Assembly: GCF_003258295.1 (NCBI RefSeq)
Contig: NZ_QKYN01000121.1
Span: forward strand, 1-38,118
Source: Streptacidiphilus pinicola
Lineage (GTDB): Bacteria > Actinomycetota > Actinomycetes > Streptomycetales > Streptomycetaceae
Length of the DNA stretch: 38,118 nt
Direction: 5' to 3'
A program made the position numbers and the translations under genes. The notes beneath the pieces were generated by a model. The model had not been told where the DNA came from and ran no database searches. It was given only the letters and a program-made list of their open reading frames with translations. This document shows, one piece after another, positions 1-7,594 of the stretch (the stretch's first letter is position 1; each line of letters starts with the position of its first letter).

Positions 1-39
1 CACATGTGCCGCCAGCCTCCGCGTTCTCGACTCGCCTAT

Positions 40-66
40 TCGTCGGCAGCGTCAGATGTGTATAAG
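40..66 (+). other. Illumina Nextera adapter sequence (artefact)
   Basis: These 27 bases, beginning TCGTCGGCAGCG and ending GTGTATAAG, match the Nextera Read 1 transposase adapter up to but not including its last AGACAG. Such a match is not expected in a GC-rich actinomycete chromosome. Bases 1-39 lie outside it and may be index, adapter or chimeric sequence. I see no genomic feature in 1-66. The left end should be treated as a contig terminus with untrimmed adapter. Confidence 0.93.
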
Positions 67-68
67 CG

Positions 69-647
69 ACCGACCCAGCCCTCCCCCGCCAAGCGACAAT
101 CCCTGGCGGCTACCCGGCGCACCCAGGGCCCGGCGCCGCACCGTTCCCGTCGGCCGCACCAGTCGCGCAGCTGAAGCCGAGGACCTCGGCGCGCGTCGGA
201 CTGTTCGTGTTGCGGGCCATGCTGGCCTTCGTGCCCATCGGCACCATCGGCATCCTGTCCTGGGTGCCGCTAATACGCACCGCGTTCGTCCGGCGCCGGG
301 CGTGGGACTGGGTCGCCCTCATTGGCACGGCCCTGCTCTCCCTTGCGGCGTTCGTCGCCGTCGGCAGCGCCCCGAATGAGGACAGTGCCCAGACGACGGT
401 CGGCATGATCACCCTGTTGTTGCTCGCTGCGGGCTCGACCGTCCACTTCCTCGTCGCCGAGCTGCGCACGCCGCCCGCGTCACAACCGGCACCACAGCCC
501 GCCCATCTGCTCCAGACCTACGTCCAGCCGTACGATCCACCGTGGCAGGCAGCCCCCATGGCCCCGCTGTTGCCCCTCGCCCAGGTCAAGGCCGAGCTGG
601 ACGAGCTGAGCGCGCTGCTGCACCAGAACCAGCGACCCGCTCCGTGA
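69..647 (+). CDS. 5'-truncated small membrane protein
   Basis: The reading frame is open from directly behind the adapter to the stop at 645-647, so the gene appears to have lost its true start at the contig end. A GTG at 207 gives a 146-residue product, but the upstream in-frame codons encode a Pro/Ala/Gly-rich leader that looks coding. From 207 on there are about three hydrophobic segments (roughly residues 4-24, 33-52 and 64-84), with basic RRR between the first two, then a Pro/Gln/Ala-rich cytoplasmic-looking tail. I recognise no named family. The stop overlaps the start of the kinase gene as GTGA, implying translational coupling. The two proteins may work together, the membrane protein perhaps serving as a sensor or anchor for a kinase that has no membrane segment of its own; that is inference. 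Confidence 0.7.
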   Translation, partial: TDPALPRQATIPGGYPAHPGPGAAPFPSAAPVAQLKPRTSARVGLFVLRAMLAFVPIGTIGILSWVPLIRTAFVRRRAWDWVALIGTALLSLAAFVAVGSAPNEDSAQTTVGMITLLLLAAGSTVHFLVAELRTPPASQPAPQPAHLLQTYVQPYDPPWQAAPMAPLLPLAQVKAELDELSALLHQNQRPAP

Positions 648-1900
648 CCGCCACCGCGGACGGGCGCCGCACCGTCGGCGGCAGGTACGAGCTGACCGCG
701 CTCGTCGGCCAGGGCGGCATGGGCCAGGTGTGGTCCGCCCAGGATCTGCTGCTGGGGCGGGAGGTGGCGGTCAAACTGCTGCGGGCCTCGGTGCCCGGAA
801 GCACACACGCGGACGAACTTCGGCGCAGGTTCGAGCGGGAGTCGCGGATAACCGCCCGCGTCGGACACCCGGGCCTGGTCACCGTGCACGACGCCGGCAC
901 CGACGCGGACGAGCTCTACCTGGTCATGCAGTATGTGCGCGGCACAGACCTGGCCGACCACCTCGCCGAGAACGCCCCCTACCCGTGGCCGTGGGCCGTC
1001 GCGGTGGCGGCGCAGCTGTGTCCGGTCCTGGCGGCCGTCCACGACGCGGGCATCGTCCACCGTGACCTGAAACCACGAAACCTGATGCTTCGTCATGACG
1101 GGACGCTGGTAGCCCTCGACCTCGGCGTCGCGGCCGTGCTGGGCGCGGACACGACGCGGCTCACCATGACCGGCTCCCCTGTGGGCAGCCCGGCCTACAT
1201 GTCGCCGGAGCAGGCGATGGGCGACGCGGTCGGCCCGGCCGGCGACCTCTACTCTCTCGGCGTGGTGCTCTACGAACTCCTCACCGGGACCGTGCCGTTC
1301 GAGGGCTCCTCGGCACTCGGCACGCTGCACCGGCATCTGCACGAGGCACCAGCGCCGCTTCGGACGACCCGCCCGGACCTGCCGCCCGCTCTGGAGGCAC
1401 TGGTGCTGTGGCTGCTGGCGAAGGACCCGGCGCAGCGCCCCGCCGACGCCAACGCGGTCTACCTCGCCCTCGCCCCGCTGCTGCCCACGCCAACAACGGC
1501 AGTGCTGACGGGCACGGGACCGGTCAGTGCGGCGCTTTGTGATCCGACGCGGCCGTTCCGGATGCCCTTCGCCCCATGGCCGGACCACGCACCCCAGACT
1601 CCCTGGGCATCCTCGCCCGCCGCAGCTGCCGCTGCCCAGCCCGTGCGGGCACCCGCGCCCGACACGCGGTCTCCGGACACGGAAGGCGACCTGCTGGCCG
1701 CCACCGTCGACGAGGCACGTCGCCTGCTCGGCGCGGGGCGGATCAGCCAGGCGCTCGGACTACTCGGCAGTGCGCTGCGCACCGCCGAGGCCCGCCACGG
1801 CGTCGACTCCCCCGTCGCCGCCGCGCTGCGCCGCCAGTACGGAGCCCTCCAGCCGCACGCCGGTGCACACCGTGCCGGTGCCACCCCGCACCGCCCGTAG
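644..1900 (+). CDS. Ser/Thr protein kinase (Hanks/PknB type), cytosolic
   Basis: Start chosen at GTG 644, which overlaps the upstream stop as GTGA; an upstream in-frame ATG at 542 would lie deep inside the previous gene. The product is 418 residues. The kinase domain spans about 14-275: glycine loop GQGGMGQVW (22-30), catalytic Lys in VAVKLL (K44), HRDLKPRN (D141), a metal-binding DLG in place of DFG (159-161), and SPAYMSPEQ. This is a complete catalytic set, so activity is expected. After about residue 290 comes an Ala/Pro-rich linker. The last 60 residues include a helical DEARRLLGAGRISQALGLLG segment resembling one TPR-like hairpin. There is no transmembrane helix and no PASTA domain, unlike PknB itself. 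It may phosphorylate or depend on the coupled membrane protein; substrates are unknown. Confidence 0.92.
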   Translation: MTATADGRRTVGGRYELTALVGQGGMGQVWSAQDLLLGREVAVKLLRASVPGSTHADELRRRFERESRITARVGHPGLVTVHDAGTDADELYLVMQYVRGTDLADHLAENAPYPWPWAVAVAAQLCPVLAAVHDAGIVHRDLKPRNLMLRHDGTLVALDLGVAAVLGADTTRLTMTGSPVGSPAYMSPEQAMGDAVGPAGDLYSLGVVLYELLTGTVPFEGSSALGTLHRHLHEAPAPLRTTRPDLPPALEALVLWLLAKDPAQRPADANAVYLALAPLLPTPTTAVLTGTGPVSAALCDPTRPFRMPFAPWPDHAPQTPWASSPAAAAAAQPVRAPAPDTRSPDTEGDLLAATVDEARRLLGAGRISQALGLLGSALRTAEARHGVDSPVAAALRRQYGALQPHAGAHRAGATPHRP

Positions 1901-1929
1901 GACCACGCTCGGCGCCATGCGCCCCAGGG

Positions 1930-2092
1930 TCAGGGTCGGCAGACCCCGTGCTCCCACGCCCAGGCGGCGATGCCGACCCGGTTGCGCACCCCCAGCTTGC
2001 CTGGACGCTCGCGAGGTGGTTCTTCACCGTCCCGGTCGCGATGAAGAGCTGCGCCGCGATCTCGGCGTTGGTGCTGCCTGTGGGGCTCGAAA
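1930..2092 (-). pseudogene. Remnant of a LuxR/NarL-type regulator (C-terminal HTH only)
   Basis: On the minus strand, bases 2092 to about 2005 encode STNAEIAAQLFIATGTVKNH plus LASVQA, the recognition region of a LuxR-type helix-turn-helix. One base is then missing. The next frame continues KLGVRNRVGIAAWAWEHG and stops at 1930-1932, the usual C-terminus of actinobacterial NarL/LuxR response regulators. The start of the HTH and the whole receiver domain are absent: upstream of 2092 the homology stops abruptly. This is therefore a decayed fragment rather than a gene. Bases 2093-2272 hold nothing further that I can identify. Confidence 0.8.
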
Positions 2093-2272
2093 AGTCATCG
2101 CTGAAGCTCCTGCCTCAAGGATGGACGGCCCGGAAGTCAAAGGCGTGAGGCGTCGGGACTTCCGACTCGAACGCGGCGTCAGACGGGCACTTCGCCTGCT
2201 GATTCTGGAAGACCCTACCGAAGCGAGGACCGGCGAGCTCTCGCTGGGGCTCGCCGTGAGGGCCTTGGCCGG

Positions 2273-3193
2273 CTACCTCCTGTGAGGGTCGGTAGCGGGC
2301 AGCCAGGCGTCGAGAGCGTGGATGTCGGGGGCAGCGATGTTCTCGGTCAGGGCGTCGATGGTGTTCAGCACGGCAAGGCGAACCTCACTGCGACGCCAGA
2401 CCACAGACCAGGTCCAGTAGACCTGCGGGTCGACAATCGGGCGCTGGACCAAGTCGGGTGGCAACGGCACGGACTGGCCCTTGGGCGAGTTGATGATCGG
2501 ACGGCGCGAACGGCGCACGTGGTCAAAGAACGCGGGCCCGGTGATGCCGCCGTCAGTGATATTCACGACCTTCGAGCCGGTGTCGTCGGCGAGTTGTTGG
2601 GCGTAGACGTTCCACGACCGCCAGGAGGTGGCGTCGTCGTCGAGGAGGACGGCGGTGTCCCGGGCCCGGACGGGTACTGCATCGTGTTCGGTGGAAACGG
2701 CGTAGAGCCGATCTGCGCCCAGCAGACGGGCGTTAAGGCCGAGTCGCTCAAGGTCTTGTGTGTCGATCCAGCACACCGCCACGTCCAAACTGCCGTCGGC
2801 GACCCGTGCGGCTTGAGCATGGGAGGGCGCCACCCAGGCGTCGATGTTCAGGCGCGCCACGGCGGAGGCCCGCGCGTTCAGGTCAGGGGGAAGCCAGTTG
2901 ACGTATCCGAGCCGGACCGGTTCAGACCCGGAGATCCGGGCGGCCCGGTTCTTCAGATCGTCAGCACGCTCCAGAAGGGACCGCGTGTGCGGGAGCAGCG
3001 CGGCGCCTGCGGGAGTGAGGGCAACTGAACGGCGGTCGCGGTCGAACAGTCGTACCCCGAGGTCGCGTTCGAGAGCCTTGATCTGTTGCGACAGAGATGG
3101 TCCGGCGATGAGCAGCCGTTCAGCCGCCCTCCCGAAGCTGAGCTCCTCGGCGACCGCGACGAAGTATCGCAACTGGCGCAATTCCACGTTCAT
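2273..3193 (-). CDS. LysR-family transcriptional regulator
   Basis: A protein of 306 residues, the normal length for the family. Residues 1-62 form the winged HTH (MNVELRQLRYFVAVAEELSF, GRAAERLLIAGPSLSQQIKA, LERDLGVRLFDRDRR). The rest is a periplasmic-binding-protein-like effector domain that would sense a small ligand. Within LysR it resembles the group with short DNA-binding domains acting on aromatic catabolism or efflux, but the ligand cannot be read from sequence. It lies downstream of, and on the same strand as, the MFS and isomerase-like genes (126-bp gap to the MFS stop), so it probably controls them and possibly itself. The ATG at 3193 begins exactly at the conserved N-terminus. Confidence 0.93.
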   Translation of the reverse strand: MNVELRQLRYFVAVAEELSFGRAAERLLIAGPSLSQQIKALERDLGVRLFDRDRRSVALTPAGAALLPHTRSLLERADDLKNRAARISGSEPVRLGYVNWLPPDLNARASAVARLNIDAWVAPSHAQAARVADGSLDVAVCWIDTQDLERLGLNARLLGADRLYAVSTEHDAVPVRARDTAVLLDDDATSWRSWNVYAQQLADDTGSKVVNITDGGITGPAFFDHVRRSRRPIINSPKGQSVPLPPDLVQRPIVDPQVYWTWSVVWRRSEVRLAVLNTIDALTENIAAPDIHALDAWLPATDPHRR

Positions 3194-3319
3194 GATCCTA
3201 CGCGGGCTGAGAGGCCGCGCCCACCAGCGGAAGGGGACGCCTGCCCTGACGAGGTCCCGGCGGCATTCGCAATCTGGGCCGCGGAGGCTCGGCTGGACCA
3301 GCCCCGGCTGACCGGTACA

Positions 3320-4585
3320 TCACCTGTGCGGTGTGCGCGCTCCTGCGGGAGGACGGTCAGCTGGTCCGGCGAGGCGGGTCGATGCCGGGAGCTGGCGCGG
3401 GAATCCAATCCGCAGCACGGCCGCTGCCATCGCGGCGGCCAGGACCACAGCCGCAGCCATCAGCAACGCCTGGTGGTAGCCGTGCCGCAACAGCGGGGCG
3501 GCGACAAGGGGGCCGAGAATCTGACCGACGGAGTAACCGGCAGTCAGCAGAGCAATGGAGCGCGGGAACTGCAGATGCTCTCCGGTGGCCAGTGCGATTG
3601 TGCTGACACCGAGAAACGTGCCGCCGAAAAGGACTGCAGACACGAGGGCGGCTGCCACGCCGCCCAGGAGGGCCGGCAAGGAGATACCGACGGCCTGGAC
3701 CAGGAGCGCGGCGAACAGCAGGTCTGGACGGGGCCAGCGTCGGCTCCACCGCGCCCACAGTGCCGAGGACGGGATCGCGGCCAGGCCGACCAGTACCCAG
3801 GCGCCGCTGCCGATCCAGCCCGGCGAGGTCTGCTCGATCGCGGCGACCAGGAAGGTCCCTGCGATGATGTAGCCGATCCCTTCCAGGCTGTAGCTGGCGA
3901 AGAGTGCGCCGAACCAGCGACGGTTCTCGGGCGACGTGGTTGCTCGGCCCGTCTTGGGCGGGGCGGCAGTGGGTGCCTGTGAGATCTTGGGGCTCAGTGA
4001 CCACGCGGCGGCGCTGAGCAGAGCGGCTAGGACGGCCGTGCCCCACCAGGCGGTGCGCCAGTCGCCGGCGTGGCGCAGGGTCAGGACGAGCAGTCCGGAC
4101 AGGGCGATTCCCGCCCCAACGCCGCCGAATCCCCAGCCGATCAGGGACGGTGGGTGCGCGCGCAGGTTGCTCAGCAGGGCGGTGACGGCGATGACGAAGA
4201 CCAGTGCGCTGGCAGCGCCGGCAAGCAGTCGCAATCCCGCCCACACCGGCACCGCCTGGGTGGTCGGCATCGCGGCCAGCGTGAACGTCAGCACGACCAG
4301 CGAGCCGCGCATCACAGAGGGCGAGCGTGTGAGTGCGGGGACGAGAATGCCCGCGAGCGCGCCGACGAGGTAGCCGATGTAGTTCGCACTGGCCAGGTTG
4401 GCGCCTGCCGACGCCGTCAAGCCCGCCTGAGTGTGCATCAAGGGCAGGATCGGAGTGAAGGCGAACCGGCCCACGCCCATGGCGGCCGCCAGCCCCGCGG
4501 CGGCCCGGCCGACGTACAACCCGGGTGAGTCCGTTCCCCGACCGGCGGGGACCGTCGGACCGGACCGAGGGCTGGTGCTGCTCAT
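3320..4585 (-). CDS. MFS transporter, YbfB/YjiJ type
   Basis: Start chosen at ATG 4585, preceded by AAGGAC. A start at 4639 would add 18 basic residues with no homology look. The product is 421 residues with about 12 hydrophobic helices. The N-terminal RAAAGLAAAMGVGRFAFTPI followed by LPLMHTQAGLT is typical of the YbfB/YjiJ group of the major facilitator superfamily. It is probably a drug/H+ antiporter-like exporter in the cytoplasmic membrane; the substrate is unknown. It sits between the isomerase-like gene (94 bp upstream) and the lysR gene, all on the minus strand, suggesting one transcription unit for a regulator, an efflux pump and a small enzyme. Confidence 0.88.
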   Translation of the reverse strand: MSSTSPRSGPTVPAGRGTDSPGLYVGRAAAGLAAAMGVGRFAFTPILPLMHTQAGLTASAGANLASANYIGYLVGALAGILVPALTRSPSVMRGSLVVLTFTLAAMPTTQAVPVWAGLRLLAGAASALVFVIAVTALLSNLRAHPPSLIGWGFGGVGAGIALSGLLVLTLRHAGDWRTAWWGTAVLAALLSAAAWSLSPKISQAPTAAPPKTGRATTSPENRRWFGALFASYSLEGIGYIIAGTFLVAAIEQTSPGWIGSGAWVLVGLAAIPSSALWARWSRRWPRPDLLFAALLVQAVGISLPALLGGVAAALVSAVLFGGTFLGVSTIALATGEHLQFPRSIALLTAGYSVGQILGPLVAAPLLRHGYHQALLMAAAVVLAAAMAAAVLRIGFPRQLPASTRLAGPADRPPAGARTPHR

Positions 4586-4679
4586 GACGGGTCCTTGTCG
4601 AGGTTGAAGTGCCAGCCGCGGGCCCCTGCCAGCGGCCACCGCATCGGAAGATCGGCACGGAAGGCTGCGGCCAGGCCCG

Positions 4680-4982
4680 TCACAGGGTGGGATCGCTCTT
4701 GCCCGGGTCGTTGGGGTGCGACTGCAGGGCGGTGACTTTCAAGCTCATCCACGGGCGCAGCGGGAGAGTGCCCAGGACCTTCTCGTGCAGGTCGGCCTCG
4801 TCTGCGGCGCGCCAGATGCCCAGGCTGCGCAACTCGCCGACCGGGCGCCACAGGCGGAACAGGTGCCCGGTGGCAGCCAGCTCTCCGGCCCGGACGGCCT
4901 CCGCGGCGCGGCGGCGGTCGACCTCGGCCTCCTCGGTGCCCTCGGGGATGGTGGTGGTGATCTCGACCAGGAACTCGTTCAT
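4680..4982 (-). CDS. Muconolactone delta-isomerase-like protein, single domain
   Basis: A protein of 100 residues with the ferredoxin-like fold signature of the muconolactone isomerase (CatC, PF02426) family: MNEFLVEITTTIPEGTEEAE, RAGELAATGHLFRLWRP, LGIWRAADEADLHEKV and a terminal SHPNDPG. CatC isomerises muconolactone in the beta-ketoadipate pathway, but no other pathway gene is nearby, so the substrate here is open. The ATG at 4982 follows GGAGAAGGATC. It is divergent from the SDR gene at 5240. A double-domain relative lies at 25408-26013, also beside an SDR of the same subfamily, which suggests a functional pairing of these two protein types. Confidence 0.85.
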   Translation of the reverse strand: MNEFLVEITTTIPEGTEEAEVDRRRAAEAVRAGELAATGHLFRLWRPVGELRSLGIWRAADEADLHEKVLGTLPLRPWMSLKVTALQSHPNDPGKSDPTL

Positions 4983-5083
4983 GATCCTTCTCCGTATCTA
5001 GGTGAGGCACCTGCACGGCGCTTTCGCGTTCACGGTGCGCCCGCCGCGGTGCTGCCGCCAGGACCGGCTTTCTCTCATCTGAG

Positions 5084-5106
5084 AGGCGCAGACTCCCATC
5101 GCAGGT
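5084..5106 (+). repeat. Conserved upstream element shared with 26054-26076
   Basis: This 23-bp stretch (AGGCGCAGACTCCCATCGCA then GGT) matches 26054-26076 at 20 of 23 positions. Both copies sit 39-40 bp upstream of the -35 box of a paralogous SDR gene. Weaker similarity (CTTTCTC) extends to the left. It may be an activator site or simply retained ancestral promoter sequence. Confidence 0.6.
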
Positions 5107-5145
5107 AGCGGCGGTGAACCGCTCCGCCTCGGCCGCATCTGCCCT

Positions 5146-5174
5146 TTGACGTGGGAGGACGGGCCCTTTAGCGT
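5146..5174 (+). promoter_or_regulatory. Promoter of the SDR operon (-35/-10)
   Basis: TTGACG (5146-5151), a 17-bp spacer, then TAGCGT (5169-5174) fit an actinobacterial housekeeping (HrdB-type) promoter. The same two hexamers with the same 17-bp spacing occur at 26117-26145 in front of the paralogous SDR gene. The operator palindrome begins 4 bp after the -10 box in both, over the expected transcription start. Confidence 0.75.
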
Positions 5175-5178
5175 CGAT

Positions 5179-5196
5179 TAGGCGACCGGTCGACTA
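5179..5196. promoter_or_regulatory. TetR-type operator, site A
   Basis: TAGGCGACCGGTCGACTA is palindromic at 8 of 9 base pairs. It lies at the predicted transcription start of the SDR operon. Near-identical copies occur at 26150-26167 (one mismatch) and 9056-9073 (two mismatches, beside the tetR gene). Position and form indicate repression by a TetR dimer; the regulator at 9105-9725 is the obvious candidate. Confidence 0.8.
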
Positions 5197-5239
5197 TTAG
5201 ATCCGGTCGATCCCAATCCCTCCCATCGAGAAGGTCATC

Positions 5240-5953
5240 ATGAGTGCTGCCGTTCAGAAGGTCGTTGTCATCACCGGCGCATCGCAGGGCATCGGCGCGG
5301 GGCTGGTCGAGGCCTACCGCAAGCTGGGCTACGCCGTCGTCGCGACCTCGCGCACCATCGCCCCCTCGGGCGACCCGGATGTGCTCACCGTTCAGGGAGA
5401 CATCGCCGATCCGGCCACCGCCGAGCGTGTGATCGCGGCGGGCCTGGAGAGGTTCGGCCGGATCGACACCCTGATCAACAACGCCGGGGTGTTCATCGCC
5501 AAGCCGTTCACCGAGTACACGCCGGCGGACTACGAGTCGGTGACGGGCGTCAACCTGACCGGCTTCTTCCGCATCACCCAGCTCGCCCTGGAGCAGATGC
5601 TCAGCCGGGGTGATGGTCACATCGTCCAGGTCACCACCAGCCTGGTCGACCACGCCAGTTCGGATGTCCCCTCCGTGCTGGCCTCACTGACCAAGGGCGG
5701 GTTGCAGTCCGCGACCAAGTCGCTGGCCATCGAGTACGCCGGCCGCGGCATCCGCAGCAACGCGGTCGCCCTCGGGATCGTCAAGACCCCGATGCACCCG
5801 GAGTCCTCCTATTCGGCGCTGGCTGCGATGCACCCGCTGGGACGGATGGGCGAGGTCGACGACGTGGTCGAGGCAGTGCTCTACCTCGAGGGTGCTTCCT
5901 TCGTGACCGGTGAGGTCCTCCATGTCGACGGCGGACAAAGCGCCGGTCACTGA
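5240..5953 (+). CDS. SDR-family protein lacking the catalytic Tyr
   Basis: A protein of 237 residues with a Rossmann fold: TGASQGIG (12-19) for nucleotide binding, NNAG (80-83), and a typical C-terminus FVTGEVLHVDGG. At the position of the YxxxK catalytic motif the sequence reads ASLTK (148-152), so Tyr is replaced by Ala while Lys152 remains. Classical dehydrogenase or reductase chemistry through Tyr is therefore doubtful. Either another residue substitutes or the protein has a non-redox or regulatory role. Its closest relative in the window (26207-26920) is the same length and has the same loss. It is first in a probable operon with a second SDR (61 bp on) and an Rv2466c-like protein, under the TetR operator at 5179-5196. 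The ATG follows GAGAAGG. Confidence 0.88.
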   Translation: MSAAVQKVVVITGASQGIGAGLVEAYRKLGYAVVATSRTIAPSGDPDVLTVQGDIADPATAERVIAAGLERFGRIDTLINNAGVFIAKPFTEYTPADYESVTGVNLTGFFRITQLALEQMLSRGDGHIVQVTTSLVDHASSDVPSVLASLTKGGLQSATKSLAIEYAGRGIRSNAVALGIVKTPMHPESSYSALAAMHPLGRMGEVDDVVEAVLYLEGASFVTGEVLHVDGGQSAGH

Positions 5954-6014
5954 TCAGTCCGCGGCGGCCCGCCGCACCGGCGGCCAGGACGCAGCAACCA
6001 CCAAGGAGTCCCCG

Positions 6015-6854
6015 ATGAGCAAGACATTCCTGATCACCGGTGTCAGCAGCGGCCTGGGCCGCGCGTTCGCCAAGGAGGCCCTGGCCGCCGGGCACCTTGT
6101 CGCCGGCACGGTACGCAAGCAGGACCAGATCGCCGATTTCGAGGCGCTCGCGCCGGGCCGTGCCACCGGTCTGCTGTTGGAGGTCACCGACGATGCGGCC
6201 GTCTCCAGGGTGGTCGAGCACGTCGAGGCGGGCATCGGCGCAGTGGACGTGCTCATCAGCAATGCGGGATACGGCGTCGAGGGCACCGTTGAGGAGTCGT
6301 CCATGGACGAACTGCGGCGCCAGTTCGACGTCAACGTGTACGGGACCGTCGCTGCGGTCAAAGCGGTCCTGCCGTCCATGCGGCGCCGTCGCACCGGACA
6401 CATCGTCACGGTGTCCTCCATGGCCGGGCTGACGGCACTGCCGGGGGTCGCCTTCTACGGCGCCAGCAAGTCCGCGGTCGAGGCCATCGCCGGATCCCTG
6501 GCCCAGGAGGTCGCCCACCTAGGCATCCACGTGACCTCTCTTGCCCTGGGGGCCTTCCGCACCGACTGGGCCGGCCGTTCGATGACCCGGGTGCCACGGA
6601 CCATCCCCGACTACGACAGCGTCTTCGACCCGATCCGCGCCGGTCGCCAGGCCAAGGACGGTAACCAGGTGGGAGATCCCGCTCGCGCAGCCAGGGCGTT
6701 GCTCGCCGTGCTCGACGCGGAGAAACCCCCGGTCCACTTGGTACTCGGCACCGACGCCCTGAACTTGATCGAGCAAGGACAGCAGCGCCTGAACGACGAC
6801 ATCGCCGCCTGGACCGAGCTGACCGCATCGACCAGCTACCCCGCGGGCACCTGA
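6015..6854 (+). CDS. SDR-family oxidoreductase (canonical)
   Basis: Start at ATG 6015, behind AAGGAG with a 6-8 base gap; the in-frame ATG at 5910 lies inside the upstream gene. The product is 279 residues, a little longer than classical SDRs and like the group that acts on ketone or aldehyde substrates. It shows TGVSSGLG near residue 8, SNAG, VSS and an intact YGASK motif, so it should be a working NAD(P)-dependent dehydrogenase or reductase. The substrate is not readable. It is second in the operon begun by the Tyr-less SDR. The pairing raises the possibility that the inactive-looking partner supports this one, for example as a heteromer; that is speculation. Confidence 0.92.
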   Translation: MSKTFLITGVSSGLGRAFAKEALAAGHLVAGTVRKQDQIADFEALAPGRATGLLLEVTDDAAVSRVVEHVEAGIGAVDVLISNAGYGVEGTVEESSMDELRRQFDVNVYGTVAAVKAVLPSMRRRRTGHIVTVSSMAGLTALPGVAFYGASKSAVEAIAGSLAQEVAHLGIHVTSLALGAFRTDWAGRSMTRVPRTIPDYDSVFDPIRAGRQAKDGNQVGDPARAARALLAVLDAEKPPVHLVLGTDALNLIEQGQQRLNDDIAAWTELTASTSYPAGT

Positions 6855-6901
6855 CCCGCCCGCCGCGCGCACCGGCCGCGGCCAGTCTTTGGAGACCCGT
6901 G

Positions 6902-7546
6902 ATGAGCAACTCCCCCACTACTACCGCCGTCGACTTCTGGTTCGACCCCGTCTGCCCATGGACCTGGCTGACCTCCCGCTGGATGCTGGAGGTCCGAAAG
7001 ACCCGCCCGGTCCAGGTCACCTGGCACGTCATGAGTCTGGCCGTCCTGAACGAGGGACGCCTGGACCAGCTTCCGCCGCACAACCGTGAACTGATGGGCC
7101 AGGCATGGGCACCGGTACGGGTCCTGGTCGCCGCGCAGGAGGAATTCGGCCCCGGCGTCCTGGAGCCGCTCTACACCGCACTCGGCTCCCGTTACCACCC
7201 GCACGGGCTGCCTAAGACCCGGGCCACCATCGAGGCCGCCCTGCGCGAGGCGGGACTGCCCGAGCGCCTCGCCGAGGCCGGCGACACGCAGGCCTACGAC
7301 GCGGCCCTGCGCCGGTCCCACCAGGAGGGCATCACCATGGTCGGCCAGGAGGTCGGCAGCCCCATCATCGCCGTCCCGGGTCCGGACCCCGACGCTGACA
7401 AGATCGCCTTCTTCGGCCCCGTGGTCACCCCCACCCCCACCGGCGAACAGGCCGCGCGCCTGTGGGACGGGACCCTCGCCGTCGCCTCAACGCCCGGCTT
7501 CTACGAGATCAAGCGGACCCGCACGGTCGGCCCGATCTTCGGCTAG
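6902..7546 (+). CDS. Mycothiol-dependent nitroreductase (Rv2466c) family protein
   Basis: The product is 214 residues. VDFWFDPVCPW, SRWMLEV, HVMSLAVLNE, GPVV and FYEIKRTRTVGP follow M. tuberculosis Rv2466c closely as I remember that sequence. That protein is a DsbA-like, thioredoxin-fold, mycothiol-dependent reductase of oxidative-stress defence. Here the active site is CPWT (C18-T21) rather than CPWC, so only the N-terminal Cys is available. A monothiol mechanism through a mycothiol mixed disulfide is still possible. The start could be GTG 6899 or ATG 6902; I use ATG, 6 bases after GGAGA. It is third in the SDR operon, 47 bp after the previous stop, and convergent with the PLP enzyme gene. 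The context suggests electrophile or quinone reduction. Confidence 0.88.
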   Translation: MSNSPTTTAVDFWFDPVCPWTWLTSRWMLEVRKTRPVQVTWHVMSLAVLNEGRLDQLPPHNRELMGQAWAPVRVLVAAQEEFGPGVLEPLYTALGSRYHPHGLPKTRATIEAALREAGLPERLAEAGDTQAYDAALRRSHQEGITMVGQEVGSPIIAVPGPDPDADKIAFFGPVVTPTPTGEQAARLWDGTLAVASTPGFYEIKRTRTVGPIFG

Positions 7547-7594
7547 CCGGGCGGTAGTTCCGAGCGAGGAGAGTGCCACGAGCCCGGTTCTCGC

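Noticed and set aside
1-39. Possible Illumina index or further adapter left of the Nextera match.
   Set aside because: I could not match these bases to a known index or adapter with confidence, so only 40-66 is called.
2093-2272. Short plus-strand stretch ending TGELSLGLAVRALAGYLL that looked like a gene remnant.
   Set aside because: No family could be recognised and the frame has no start or ribosome site.
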